The notes under the pieces: generated by a model | Database searches by the model: none | Told to the model about the DNA's origin: nothing | What the model saw: only the letters and a program-made list of their open reading frames with translations | Part shown: piece by piece, positions 16,546 to 25,515 of the stretch | Layout of the letters: every line of letters begins with the position of its first letter | Position numbering within the stretch: the first letter of the stretch is position 1 | NCBI RefSeq assembly: GCF_003323745.1 | Contig: NZ_QOIL01000015.1 | Span: forward strand, 146,727 to 210,726 | DNA from: Sphaerisporangium album | GTDB taxonomy: Bacteria; Actinomycetota; Actinomycetes; Streptosporangiales; Streptosporangiaceae | Length of the DNA stretch: 64,000 bases | Direction: 5' to 3' | Position numbers and translations under genes: made by a program

Positions 16546-18267
16546 TTACCGAGGCGAGGATATTCGGTGGAATATCGTAATCCGTGGCTTTACTGGAAGT
16601 TCACAGGATCCGGTTGGAACGGCTCCTGACCAGGGGCGGCCCCGTCCGGCCAGCGCCGCCGCCAGGCACGCCAGCGGCACCGCCGGCAGCACGTACCGAT
16701 AGTCGAACTGAGCCGTCACGGCCGGGATCAGCAGCAGGGCCACCGACGTCGCCCACGGCAGGGTCCACGCCGTCCACGCCGTCCGGTGCGTTCCCGCAGG
16801 CCTCCCCCTCCGCGCCGTCCGCGCGATCGCGACGGCGGGAGGCACCAGCAGGACGGCCAGCAGCGCGGTGCCGGGCAGCCTCACCACATGCTGGTAGCCG
16901 CGCATCCACCCCGCGAACGGTTCAGAGACCCATGTGCCGATCGCCCCCTGTTCGTAGCGCTCCGCGAACCCCGCGCCGACCGTGGCCGGGTACCGCCCGG
17001 GCGGCGGAGGCGGCGTGACCGGGAACTCGTAGTAGCCGTAGATCTCGCGGTCCGGGTAGACCGGCCGCCCCCAGGTGAACGTCCGGGCGAACTCCGACAG
17101 CACCGAGGCCGCGAAGTCCGCGGGCTGGCTGCGGATCGCCAGGTACGCGAACCGCCCCGCGAGCCGGTCGGTCGCCTCGGTGAACGTGATGCCGGGCAGC
17201 GCCACCAGCGGGGATCCGGCCGCCCAGATGTACTCCTGGGACGGGGGGCGGCGCGCGGGCGGGGTGGGGTCGCAGAGCACTGCCAGGTCCGGAGGCGGGC
17301 GCATCACGTCGCAGTCGGCGAACGCCATCGTCCGCGAGTAGAGGAAGACCCCGTTGGAGCCCACGATGCCGAACCGGTGGTGGGTCGCCGAGAACCACGC
17401 CGCGTACGCCCCGACCGGCGCCAGCGCCACGGCCGCCAGCAGCCCGGCGAGGCCCAGCCGCCGCCACCGCAGCCCCGCCACCCACGTTCGGACTCCGGCC
17501 ACCCACGCTCGGACTCCGGCCCCCGGCGCTTCTGCGTCCCCCGCACGGACCGGGGCCTTCGGCGGGCGGACTTCGGCTTCCCGGGCATGGACCGGGGCCT
17601 TCGGCGGGCGGACTCCGGCTTCCCTCGTACGGATTTCGGCTTCCCGCGGGACTCCGGCCTTCGGCGGGCGGCCGGAGGCGAGCCGCACCACCAGCCAGGC
17701 CGTCACGAGCGCGATCAGCGGCAGGCCGACCGTCCGGGTCAGCGTCGCGGCGGCCAGCAGCAGGCCCGCCGCGCAGACCGTACGCCAGGTCGGCTCGCGT
17801 AGCGCGGCGACCACGGCCCCCGCCACGAGCAGGCCGAACAGCGCGTCGGAGACGAGCAGGTGCTCCAGCTCGATCTGGTAGGCGTCGAGCAGCACCGGCG
17901 CCGCCGCGAGCGTCCCCGCCCACCGCCGCCCGCCCGCGCGCACGACGGCGTGGTAGACGAGCACCGCCGTCGCGAGGCCGATCAGGTGCTGGACGAGCAC
18001 GACCACGCCGAAGCTGTGGAACGGCTCGAGAAGGCGCAGGAACATCGAGTACCCGGCGGGGCGCACCAGATCCGGACGGGGCCGCATCGCGGTGACCACG
18101 TAGGTGTAGGAGTCGGGGAACCAGATGGCTGGGCGGTACCCGAGCATGGCGACCGCCCGCAGCGCCGCGCCCAGCGCCAGCACGGCCAGGAACGACCGAT
18201 GCGTCAAGGCCGCCGCGCCGAGCCGCCGGGCCGCGTGCGCGAGGGCGTGCCACCTCGCTGCTGCCAC
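16546..18267 (-). CDS. GT-C family membrane glycosyltransferase
   Basis: Protein of about 573 residues with roughly eleven membrane helices. The first outside loop reads IWFPDSYTYV, with the acidic residue expected of polyprenol-phosphate-dependent GT-C enzymes. A long outside loop between about 330 and 450 contains several Trp, Pro and Tyr-rich stretches. A cytoplasmic Arg/Pro/Ala-rich insert near residues 200-265 is built from 14-residue repeats and is not typical of the family. The GTG at 18267 is chosen because AGGGGG lies five bases upstream; an ATG 27 codons earlier has no such site. It is divergent from another GT-C gene, 146 bases apart. The likely donor is polyprenyl-phosphate-mannose; the acceptor is unknown. 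Confidence 0.75.
   Translation of the reverse strand: MAAARWHALAHAARRLGAAALTHRSFLAVLALGAALRAVAMLGYRPAIWFPDSYTYVVTAMRPRPDLVRPAGYSMFLRLLEPFHSFGVVVLVQHLIGLATAVLVYHAVVRAGGRRWAGTLAAAPVLLDAYQIELEHLLVSDALFGLLVAGAVVAALREPTWRTVCAAGLLLAAATLTRTVGLPLIALVTAWLVVRLASGRPPKAGVPREAEIRTREAGVRPPKAPVHAREAEVRPPKAPVRAGDAEAPGAGVRAWVAGVRTWVAGLRWRRLGLAGLLAAVALAPVGAYAAWFSATHHRFGIVGSNGVFLYSRTMAFADCDVMRPPPDLAVLCDPTPPARRPPSQEYIWAAGSPLVALPGITFTEATDRLAGRFAYLAIRSQPADFAASVLSEFARTFTWGRPVYPDREIYGYYEFPVTPPPPPGRYPATVGAGFAERYEQGAIGTWVSEPFAGWMRGYQHVVRLPGTALLAVLLVPPAVAIARTARRGRPAGTHRTAWTAWTLPWATSVALLLIPAVTAQFDYRYVLPAVPLACLAAALAGRGRPWSGAVPTGSCELPVKPRITIFHRISSPR
17478..17675 (-). repeat. In-frame minisatellite inside the GT-C gene
   Basis: Two 21-bp copies of CCACCCACGYTCGGACTCCGG (17478-17519) are followed by copies of GACCGGGGCCTTCGGCGGGC spaced 42 bases apart (about 17548 and 17590) and a shorter third copy near 17651. 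They encode RPPKAPVxAREAEV-type units. The motif GGCCTTCGG plus TTCCCGGGC also occurs in the repeat at 27.8 kb. Confidence 0.75.
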
Positions 18268-18413
18268 TGGATCCCCCTGCTGGTCGGATGCGGATACGCG
18301 TCTTCGACGGGCACAGGCGACCCTATGAGAAGAGCCGCCCCGAGGCACGCCGGGCCGCCGGGCGGGCGCCGCGCCGCCGGGAACCGGACCGGCGGCTAGG
18401 CTCGCGGGAACAG

Positions 18414-20483
18414 ATGGACGGAACCTGGCTCGACCACTCGCGATGGCCGCCGGCGGGCCGGGTGCTCGCCGCGGCCACGATCATGCCCGCGCTCCTCCTG
18501 GCCGGCTGGCTGCCGGCCGGTCTGGTCCTGCTGCTGTTCGGCGCGTTCCGGCCGCTGCCCGTCCTGCTGCTCGGCGGGGCGCTCGCCGTCGCCCTCTGCG
18601 CGTACGCAGTGCGGCTGACCCGCGCCCGCGAGGCGCCCGAGGCCACATTCTGGCAGGTCACGGCGGTGGCGGTCATCGCGGCCGCCTCGGGCCTGTTCAA
18701 CGGCCTGTTCCACAGCCAGCAGCTTCTGGTGCGCCGCGACCCCGGCACGTACGCGCAGTACGCCGCCTGGCTCGCCCGGCGGGGCTCGCTGCCGATCCCG
18801 TACGACACGGCGGCGTTCGGCGGCGCCGACCCCGCGCTGCGCTTCGACAGCGTCGGCTTCTACGACTACGGCGGCGCGGTGGTGCCGCAGTTCATGCCCG
18901 GCGCCCCGATGCTGTACGCCCCCGGCCACTGGCTGGGCGGCCTGGACGGCCTGCTGGTGATGCCCGCGGTGCTCGGAGCGCTCGCCGTGCTGACCGTGGC
19001 GGGGGTCGTCGCCCGGCTGGCGGGCGCGCGGTGGGCGCCGCTCGCAGCCCTGGCGTTCGCGGTCGCGCTGCCGATCCTCTACACCTCGCGCACGACGCTC
19101 AGCGAGATCCCCTCGCTGATCCTGCTGTTCGGCGGCCTCGCGCTGGCCCTGGACGCGCGCGCCCGCCCGCGCGTGGCGGCCCTGGCCGGGCTGGTCTTCG
19201 GCCTGGCGCTCCTGGTCAGGATCGACGGCCTGCGCGACATCCTGCCTGTGCTGGCGTACGCGGGGCTGCTGATCGCGATGCGCCGCGCGGGGGGCCGGGC
19301 CGCGGTGTACGCGCCCATGGGGCCGTGGCTGCTGGGCGGGCTGGTAGTGGGCGCCGGGATCGGCTTCGCCGCAGCGCTCCTCCTGGCCCGTCCCTACCTC
19401 TCGTATCTGTCCGGCTCGGTGGTGCCGCTGCTGTACATCTGCGCGGCCGTGCTGGTGATGGCCGCCGCGGGCGCGTCGCTCGGCCCGAGGATCATCGCCT
19501 GGTTCGCGTCCCGGGCGGGACGGGCGCCCCGGCTCGCGTCCCGGGTTCCGGGGCCGGCCGCCGGGCTGGTCTTCCTGGTCATGCTCGGGTTCGCCGCGCG
19601 CCCGTGGCTGCAGACGGTGCACCGCGTCGCCGTCACCCCCGAGGACCAGCTCAACGCGGGGTTCATCGAGGCGGTGCAGCAGGCCAACGGGCTGCCGCTG
19701 GACAGGTCGCGGCTCTACTACGAGGACTCGCTGTACTGGGTGTTCTGGTACCTCGGCGTGCCGGCCGTCGTGCTGGCCACGTTCGCGGCCGCCCTGCTCG
19801 TGCACCGCATGGCGCGGGGACGCGGGTTCGCCTGGGTGCTGCCGCTGGCCGTCGTCGGCTGGACCACGGTGACCACGCTGTGGCTGCCCGCCATCACCCC
19901 CGACCACCCGTTCGCGTCCCGGCGCCTGGTGCCGGTGGTGATCCCGGGCCTGGTGGTCCTCGCCGTGTGGGGCGGGCGGTGGGCGGCGGCCCGGGCGCGG
20001 TGGGCGGGGTACGGCCCGCGGGCGCGCGCGGTGATGTCCGCGATCATCGGGGCGCTGCTAGTCGTCCCGGCCGCGATCACCTCGATCGGCACGGCCTTCA
20101 CCCATATCGAGCAGGGGGAGGCCGCCCAGGTGGAGAGGCTGTGCGCCGCGCTGCCCCGTGACGCCTCCGTGCTGATCGTCGAGCGGGTGACGAGCGACCG
20201 GTTCCCGCAGGTGGTGCGGGGCATGTGCGGCGTGCCCACCGCATCGGTCCGCGTCGTGGAGGGGGACGTCGCGCCGCGCGCCGACGTGGAGCGGCTGATC
20301 GGACGCGTGCGGTCCACGGGCCGCCGTCCCGTCCTGCTCGCCGCCGATCGCCGCCAGCTCGCCCCGTACGGCACGGCGGAGCAGGTGGTGAGCCTGCGCA
20401 CCCGCCAGGACGAGCGCTCGCTGGTGAGCCCGCCGGACGGCACGTGGTCGCTGAACGCCACCGTGTGGATGACCACGCCGTGA
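18414..20483 (+). CDS. Multi-pass GT-C-like membrane protein
   Basis: Protein of about 689 residues with some twelve hydrophobic helices through residue 570 and a soluble C-terminal domain of about 120 residues. The first outside loop carries RRDPGTYAQYAAWLA, a plausible catalytic Asp loop of GT-C enzymes, and a later one reads YYEDSLYWVFWYLG. The tail (VERLCAALPRDASVLIVE) has an alpha/beta look. An in-frame ATG 42 codons upstream exists, but that stretch is Arg-rich and would overlap the divergent promoter, so the start at 18414 is preferred. It is divergent from the other GT-C gene, suggesting joint control. It is probably a polyprenol-phosphate-sugar glycosyltransferase for an envelope polymer. 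Confidence 0.7.
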   Translation: MDGTWLDHSRWPPAGRVLAAATIMPALLLAGWLPAGLVLLLFGAFRPLPVLLLGGALAVALCAYAVRLTRAREAPEATFWQVTAVAVIAAASGLFNGLFHSQQLLVRRDPGTYAQYAAWLARRGSLPIPYDTAAFGGADPALRFDSVGFYDYGGAVVPQFMPGAPMLYAPGHWLGGLDGLLVMPAVLGALAVLTVAGVVARLAGARWAPLAALAFAVALPILYTSRTTLSEIPSLILLFGGLALALDARARPRVAALAGLVFGLALLVRIDGLRDILPVLAYAGLLIAMRRAGGRAAVYAPMGPWLLGGLVVGAGIGFAAALLLARPYLSYLSGSVVPLLYICAAVLVMAAAGASLGPRIIAWFASRAGRAPRLASRVPGPAAGLVFLVMLGFAARPWLQTVHRVAVTPEDQLNAGFIEAVQQANGLPLDRSRLYYEDSLYWVFWYLGVPAVVLATFAAALLVHRMARGRGFAWVLPLAVVGWTTVTTLWLPAITPDHPFASRRLVPVVIPGLVVLAVWGGRWAAARARWAGYGPRARAVMSAIIGALLVVPAAITSIGTAFTHIEQGEAAQVERLCAALPRDASVLIVERVTSDRFPQVVRGMCGVPTASVRVVEGDVAPRADVERLIGRVRSTGRRPVLLAADRRQLAPYGTAEQVVSLRTRQDERSLVSPPDGTWSLNATVWMTTP

Positions 20484-20601
20484 ACGCCGTCGTGTGGACG
20501 ACCGACGCCCTGAACGCCGCGTCCGACCGGCGGCGGGCGTGCTCGGGAGGGTGGGCGGCGCGTATCCGGCAGGGGAAGAACGGGCTCGGCGTCGAGTTGG
20601 C

Positions 20602-21000
20602 CTAATGAAGCCGGTGGCCGGGAACGATCGGGCCGGCGGACCCGTCCAGCACGCAGCCGTTCGAGTAGCGCTGGGCGAAGAAGATCATCCGGCCGTCGTA
20701 CACGCCTCTGATCCGCACGTCGTAGGGGTCGTGGATGGTCGGGCAGATGACGCCGGGCCGGGGCCTGATCTTGTCGAGGTCGCCGCCGATCGCGCGGAGC
20801 ATGGCGCAGGCCTTCTCCGGCGCCGGGTGAGAGCCGCCGGTGGGATCGCACTTCAGGGACCAGCTCCTGGTGTCACCGGCGTGAAGGTGGTTCTTGCTGA
20901 TCACCAGGCGGACGGGGGCGTCTCCGGCGGGAGCGGGGACCGGCGTCATGGTGGTGGCCAGAGTGGTGGCGAGAGTGGTGGCCAGGGCGGCGGCGTACAT
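20602..21000 (-). CDS. Subtilisin-inhibitor-like (SSI family) secreted protease inhibitor
   Basis: Protein of 132 residues. A signal-like segment rich in ALATT repeats (residues 1-27) precedes the SSI domain. The pattern LKCDPTGGSHPAPEKAC, then ICPTIHDP, then YSNGCVLDGSAG gives the four family cysteines, expected to pair first-second and third-fourth. In Streptomyces inhibitors the reactive bond follows the residue after Cys-Pro (Met in SSI). Here that P1 position is Thr and P1' is Ile, so the target protease may differ. The ATG has GAGGAGGT upstream. The signal segment lacks the usual basic start; an ATG seven codons earlier would add Arg and His. It stands alone between sugar-transfer genes. 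Confidence 0.85.
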   Translation of the reverse strand: MYAAALATTLATTLATTMTPVPAPAGDAPVRLVISKNHLHAGDTRSWSLKCDPTGGSHPAPEKACAMLRAIGGDLDKIRPRPGVICPTIHDPYDVRIRGVYDGRMIFFAQRYSNGCVLDGSAGPIVPGHRLH

Positions 21001-21403
21001 CGGGTGACCTCCTCGGATCATGGTACTCAGAGTGAGATCATAACTACGAAGCGTATATATTGAGGGAACTTTACTCCGCGCCCGCGGGTGGTTCGAGGGG
21101 AAAAGGGCCGGCCGGTGGGGGTTCTCGCCGGTCACGGCGGACGGGAGGCGGGAAATGATGGACGTCTGCGGCCCGAAGGCGAGGGGGCGAAAATACGGCA
21201 AATCGCGAAAAGTCCCCGTAATGGCAAGCCCGGAACCCGGACAGCGCCGGGCAAGCACGTGGTCAGGCGCGTCCGGACGTCACGCGCCCGCGGAATCGGC
21301 GAGATCGGGACGGCCGGAGTGGCACGGCCGCCGACGGATAAGACTCTGCTGATGGGGAAGATGTGGATTTCAACCTCGGCCGGGCACTGTATCCTCGCCC
21401 GAC
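21001..21403. other. Divergent intergenic region with AT-rich centre
   Basis: These 403 bases lie between the divergent inhibitor and DPMS-like genes. The stretch 21028-21075 is unusually AT-rich for this genome (TATATATTG and TAGTTATGAT on the strand of the inhibitor gene) and probably contains the inhibitor promoter. The right end has the -10 of the DPMS-like gene. No gene or RNA is recognised. Confidence 0.5.
21390..21395 (+). promoter_or_regulatory. -10 hexamer of a leaderless DPMS-like gene
   Basis: TATCCT ends eight bases before the GTG at 21404 and no Shine-Dalgarno site is present. Transcription would start at or next to the start codon. Confidence 0.5.
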
Positions 21404-22333
21404 GTGAGTGTGACCGAGACGCCTGAGACTGGACTCGCCGTGGACGCCAAGCCCTATGTGACGATCGTCCTGCCCTGTTACAACGAGCAGGACCACGTCA
21501 TCGCGGAGGTCGAACGCATCTGCGGGGCCATGGACGTGAGCGGCTACACCTACGAGCTGGTCGCCGTCGACGACCACTCCACCGACGGAACCCTCGACCG
21601 CCTCCAGGAGGCCGCGCCCCGGTTCCCGAACATGCGCATCGTCGCGTTCCACCGCAACGGCGGCTCGGGCACCGTGCGGCGCATCGGCACGCAGGACGCG
21701 CGCGGCGAGATCGTCGTCTGGACCGACGCCGACATGACCTACCCCAACGAGCGCATCCCCGAGCTGGTGCAGATCCTGGAGAAGGACCCGGCGATCGACC
21801 AGGTCGTCGGCGCGCGCACGAGCGAGCAGGGCTCGCACAAGATCCTCCGGGTGCCGGCGAAGTGGTTCATCCGCAAGGTGGCCGAGCGCCTGGCGGGCCA
21901 GGAGATCCCCGACCTGAACTCCGGCCTGCGCGCCTTCAGGAAATCGGTGTCGCTGCCCTACCTGCGGCTGCTGCCGCCCGGGTTCTCCTGTGTCACGACG
22001 ATCACGCTGGCCTTCCTGTCCAACCAGCACGACGTGCACTACATGCCGATCGAGTACAGCAAGCGGGCCGGGAAGTCCAAGTTCAGCTTCATCTCCGACG
22101 CCTACCGCTACATCCTCCAGGTGCTGCGGATGGTGATGTACTTCAACCCGCTCAAGGTGCTCATGCCGCCCGCCATCTGGCTGGTGGTGATCGGGCTGGT
22201 GAAGGGCGTCGTGGACATGTTCCGGCACCCGTTCTACTTCCCCGCCAGCACGGTGATGGTGTTCCTCTCGGGGTTGATCATCGGCTCGCTGGCGCTGCTG
22301 GCGGACCTGATCGTCCGCTCCCGGGGCGAGTAG
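21404..22333 (+). CDS. Polyprenol-phosphate glycosyltransferase, DPMS-like GT2
   Basis: Protein of 309 residues. The GT-A fold begins VTIVLPCYNEQDHVIAEVER and has VDDHSTDGT near residues 54-62 and the metal-binding DADMTYP near 106-112. RFRKSVS-like and SKRAGKSKF segments match dolichol-phosphate-mannose synthases. The C-terminal 80 residues carry two membrane helices. It likely moves mannose or glucose from a nucleotide donor to polyprenyl phosphate on the inner face, supplying the GT-C enzymes close by. It starts a plus-strand run of glycan genes with short gaps (19, 23 and 16 bases). The start is GTG, apparently leaderless. Which sugar is used cannot be read from sequence, though nearby GDP-mannose genes suggest mannose. 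Confidence 0.85.
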   Translation: MSVTETPETGLAVDAKPYVTIVLPCYNEQDHVIAEVERICGAMDVSGYTYELVAVDDHSTDGTLDRLQEAAPRFPNMRIVAFHRNGGSGTVRRIGTQDARGEIVVWTDADMTYPNERIPELVQILEKDPAIDQVVGARTSEQGSHKILRVPAKWFIRKVAERLAGQEIPDLNSGLRAFRKSVSLPYLRLLPPGFSCVTTITLAFLSNQHDVHYMPIEYSKRAGKSKFSFISDAYRYILQVLRMVMYFNPLKVLMPPAIWLVVIGLVKGVVDMFRHPFYFPASTVMVFLSGLIIGSLALLADLIVRSRGE

Positions 22334-22352
22334 GCCGCGGGGGGCGGGGGAC

Positions 22353-23429
22353 ATGCGGATCGCGATCGTCGGGCCCACGTACCCGTACAAGGGCGGCGGG
22401 GCGCAGCACACCACCGAGCTGGCGCACCGGCTCGCGGCCGGCGGCCACGACGTCGTGATCGAGTCCTGGCGCGCGCAGTATCCCGCGTTCCTGTATCCCG
22501 GGCAGCAGACGATCTCCGCGCCGGAGGGCGAGCCGTTCCCGCACGTCCGGCGCGACCTCGACTGGCGGCGGCCCGACGGGTGGCTCCGGTGCGGACGCCG
22601 TCTGCGCGGGGCCGGGCTGGTCGTGCTGACGCTGCTCAGCCCCGTGCAGGTGCCCGCCTACCTCGGCATCCTGTACGCCCTGCGCCGCGGGGCGCCGGTC
22701 GTGGCGTTGTGCCACAACGTGCTGCCCCACGAGCGCAAGCCGTACGACGCGCCGCTGGTCAGGGCGCTGCTGCGCCGGTCCGACCGCGTGCTCGCGCACT
22801 CTCCCGAGCAGGCGGCCATCGCCCGAGAGCTCGGTCCCGCGCCGGTCTCCGTCGCCGCCCTGCCGCCGCACCTTCCGGCCAGGTCCGGGGAGCGCGCGGG
22901 GGAGGGCGTCCGGCGCAGGCTGCTGTTCTTCGGCATGGTCCGCCCGTACAAGGGGCTCGACCTGCTGCTGCGCGCCCTGGCCCGGGTGCCGGGCGTGTCG
23001 CTGACCGTGGCGGGGGAGTTCTGGGGCGGCCTGGAGGAGACGCGCGCCCTGGTCGCGGAGCTGGGGCTCGGCGACCGGGTCGAGCTGCGGCCCGGGTACG
23101 TGGCCGCCGAGGACGTGCCCACGCTGTTCGCCGCGGCGGACGCCCTCGTCCTGCCCTACCGCTCCGCCACCGCCAGCCAGAACGTCTGGCTCGCCCACGA
23201 GCACGGCCTGCCGGTGATCGTCACCCGCGTGGGCGCCCTCGCCGACCATGTGACCGACGGCGTCGACGGCCTCGTCGTCGACCCGGGCTCGGCCGACGCC
23301 CTCACCGGGGCGATCAGCCGCTTCTACGCGGACGGTGAACCCGAACGCCTCCGCGGGAACGTCAAGGCCGTCGACCCCGAGCCCTACTGGAACACCTACA
23401 CCGAAACGCTGATCTCCCCGGGGACCTGA
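22353..23429 (+). CDS. Glycosyltransferase family 4 protein
   Basis: Protein of 358 residues with a GT-B layout. The start MRIAIVGPTYPYKGGGAQHT holds the Gly-rich acceptor-side loop of GT4 enzymes. The C-terminal domain begins RLLFFGMVRPYKGLDLLL and has VLPYRSATASQNVWLAHEHG at the donor site. A purine-rich GGGGGCGGGGG lies before the ATG. It sits 19 bases after the DPMS-like gene and 23 before a methyltransferase. It is likely to extend an envelope glycan from a nucleotide sugar; specificity is unknown. Confidence 0.85.
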   Translation: MRIAIVGPTYPYKGGGAQHTTELAHRLAAGGHDVVIESWRAQYPAFLYPGQQTISAPEGEPFPHVRRDLDWRRPDGWLRCGRRLRGAGLVVLTLLSPVQVPAYLGILYALRRGAPVVALCHNVLPHERKPYDAPLVRALLRRSDRVLAHSPEQAAIARELGPAPVSVAALPPHLPARSGERAGEGVRRRLLFFGMVRPYKGLDLLLRALARVPGVSLTVAGEFWGGLEETRALVAELGLGDRVELRPGYVAAEDVPTLFAAADALVLPYRSATASQNVWLAHEHGLPVIVTRVGALADHVTDGVDGLVVDPGSADALTGAISRFYADGEPERLRGNVKAVDPEPYWNTYTETLISPGT

Positions 23430-23452
23430 CGCCGGCTACTACTCTTGACCGG

Positions 23453-24307
23453 GTGGGTAGGGAACGAGTCGCGCAGCTTGAGTACTCCGAGTTCCAGGTC
23501 GCGATGCTGGACGAGGCGAAGCGGCGGCGCAAGGCCGCCAAGATCATCGCCGTGCTGGCGCACTTCCTGGGAAGGGAGGCGCGGGACGGCGGCGGCGCGG
23601 TCCTGGACGGGCTGACCGTCGCCGACATCGGATGCTCGGCCGGGTTCATCGCCGACGAGCTGGCCCTGGCGGGCGCGAAGCGCGCGTTCGGTGTGGACAT
23701 CGACGTCCCGGGCCTGCGCAAGGCGGCCGAGCGGTTCGGCGAGCGCGTCGACTTCGTCTGCGCCGACGGCACCGCGCTGCCCTTCCGTGACGGGTCCATG
23801 GACGTCCTGGTGTTCAACCACATCTACGAGCACGTCGTGGACCCCGACGCGGTGGTGAGGGAGATGCACCGGGTGCTCGCCGACGACGGCGTGCTGTACC
23901 TCGGTCTCGGCAACCGGCTCGGGGTGATGGAGCCGCACTACAAGCTGCCGTTCCTGTCCTACCTGCCGCCCTCGCTGGCCGACCGGTACGTCCGCGCGTC
24001 CGGCCGGGCCGACCACTACTACGAGCGCTTCCGCACCCGGGGCGGCCTGCGCCGCATGCTGGCGGGCTTCCACGTCTGGGACTACTCGCTGCCCGTGCTG
24101 GCCTCGCCGCAGCGGTTCGCGGGCGCCGAGCTGTTCCCGGGGGCCGTGGGCCGCGCCGCCCAGGCCACGCTGGCCCGTTCGCCGCGCGCGGCGCTGCGCG
24201 GGCTGCTGCCCGTCGTCCCGACCTACCTGTGGGTGGCCACCAAAGCGCCCCGCGGGCCGCTCGGCTCCGCGCTGCCGCAGCCGCCCCAGCGGGTCGCCAC
24301 CCGATGA
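23453..24307 (+). CDS. SAM-dependent methyltransferase (class I) of the glycan locus
   Basis: Protein of 284 residues. The SAM-binding motif I is VADIGCSAGFIADELAL near residues 54-70, the acidic post-I residue is in GVDIDVPGLRKA, and motif II/III follows in CADGTALPFRDGSMDVLVFNH. HIYEHVVDP is the family signature seen in ubiE-like and glycan methyltransferases. It could methylate a sugar or a lipid carrier product of the flanking transferases. The GTG start has TACTCT ending seven bases upstream and no ribosome site, consistent with its own leaderless promoter inside the cluster. Confidence 0.8.
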   Translation: MGRERVAQLEYSEFQVAMLDEAKRRRKAAKIIAVLAHFLGREARDGGGAVLDGLTVADIGCSAGFIADELALAGAKRAFGVDIDVPGLRKAAERFGERVDFVCADGTALPFRDGSMDVLVFNHIYEHVVDPDAVVREMHRVLADDGVLYLGLGNRLGVMEPHYKLPFLSYLPPSLADRYVRASGRADHYYERFRTRGGLRRMLAGFHVWDYSLPVLASPQRFAGAELFPGAVGRAAQATLARSPRAALRGLLPVVPTYLWVATKAPRGPLGSALPQPPQRVATR

Positions 24308-24323
24308 GCGCCCGGACCGGCCG

Positions 24324-25247
24324 ATGACGGGCAAGAAGCTCCTCAGGTTCGCGTTCCTCCTGGTCGCGCTGGGGTTCGGCGGCTGGGCGATCGCCGGGCA
24401 GTGGTCGCAGGTCGCGGACGGGTTCTCCCGCCTGTCGTGGCCGCTGCTGGCGGGATCGCTGGTGGCGGTGCTGGCGGCGCTGGTGTCGGGCATGCTCATG
24501 TGGCGGGCGCTGCTCGCCGACCTGGGGTCCCCGCTGCGGTTCCCGGACGCGGCCAAGGTCTTCTTCATCGGGCAGCTCGGCAAGTACATCCCCGGGTCGC
24601 TGTGGCCGGTGCTGGCGCAGATGGAGATGGGGAAGGACCTCGGCGTCCCGCGCCCCCGCAGCGCCACCGCCTTTTTCCTGACCTATCCGATCTACCTGGC
24701 GACCGGGCTCGCGGTGGCCCTGCTGACCCTCCCGGCGTTCGCGGGCGCGTCGGTGTCCCGGTACGCCTGGCTGCTCCTGCTGCTCCCCCTCCTCGTCGCC
24801 GGGCTCCACCCGAAGGTCGTCAACACCGCCCTCGGGTTCGGCCTCAAGCTGCTCAAACGCCCCCCGCTGGAGCGCCCGCTGACCCGGCGCGGCCTGCTGA
24901 CCTCCGCCGGGTGGGCGTTCGCGGGCTGGGTCGCGTACGGCGCCCACCTCGCGCTGATCGTCGCGGGCCTCGGCGCCACCGGCGGGCGCGCGCTGGCGCT
25001 GTCCGCGGGCGCGTTCGCCCTCGCCTGGTGCCTGGGCTTCATCGTGGTGATCGCCCCGGCCGGCGCGGGCGTGCGCGAGGTGGCGATGGTGGCGGCCCTC
25101 GCGCCCGTCCTGGACGGCGGGACGGCCATCGCGGCCGCCCTGTGCTCCCGTCTGGTCGTCTCCGCCGGCGATCTCGTCTGCGCCGCCGCGGCCGGTGCCG
25201 CCGCCCGCCGCGCCGAACCCGTCCCGGCGGCCACCCGAGGGGATTGA
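24324..25247 (+). CDS. Flippase-like membrane protein (LPG synthase TM / UPF0104 type)
   Basis: Protein of 307 residues with about eight membrane helices and no soluble catalytic domain. The segment FFIGQLGKYIPGSLWPVLAQ near residues 75-95 is the hallmark of this family, and the late GAGVREVAMVAAL matches its second conserved loop. Relatives are the transmembrane half of lysylphosphatidylglycerol synthase and are often found with DPMS-like and GT genes, where a lipid-linked sugar flippase role has been proposed. Located 17 bases downstream of the methyltransferase. Export of a lipid-linked intermediate is inferred from context. Confidence 0.8.
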   Translation: MTGKKLLRFAFLLVALGFGGWAIAGQWSQVADGFSRLSWPLLAGSLVAVLAALVSGMLMWRALLADLGSPLRFPDAAKVFFIGQLGKYIPGSLWPVLAQMEMGKDLGVPRPRSATAFFLTYPIYLATGLAVALLTLPAFAGASVSRYAWLLLLLPLLVAGLHPKVVNTALGFGLKLLKRPPLERPLTRRGLLTSAGWAFAGWVAYGAHLALIVAGLGATGGRALALSAGAFALAWCLGFIVVIAPAGAGVREVAMVAALAPVLDGGTAIAAALCSRLVVSAGDLVCAAAAGAAARRAEPVPAATRGD

Positions 25248-25515
25248 CCGACTGCGGGGTGGCGTGCTGACGGCCCGAGCCGCATCGCACCGGAACTCCA
25301 GCCCTCCGGCGGCGCCCGGCTCCCGCATCTCCGTGCGTCATGCCCGTGCGAGGCGGTAACCGTCGCCGTGGTTAACAGGTGAGACATGGTTGGGGGATGA
25401 AAGGGGCTCGGCGCCGTACCGGGGGTTGCGGGTGGGGAAATGAGCGGTCATATCACTCACGGATCGGGGGAGCCTCGCAATAGAGTGAATCGGTGACCGG
25501 AAAGGAGCGCGGCTA

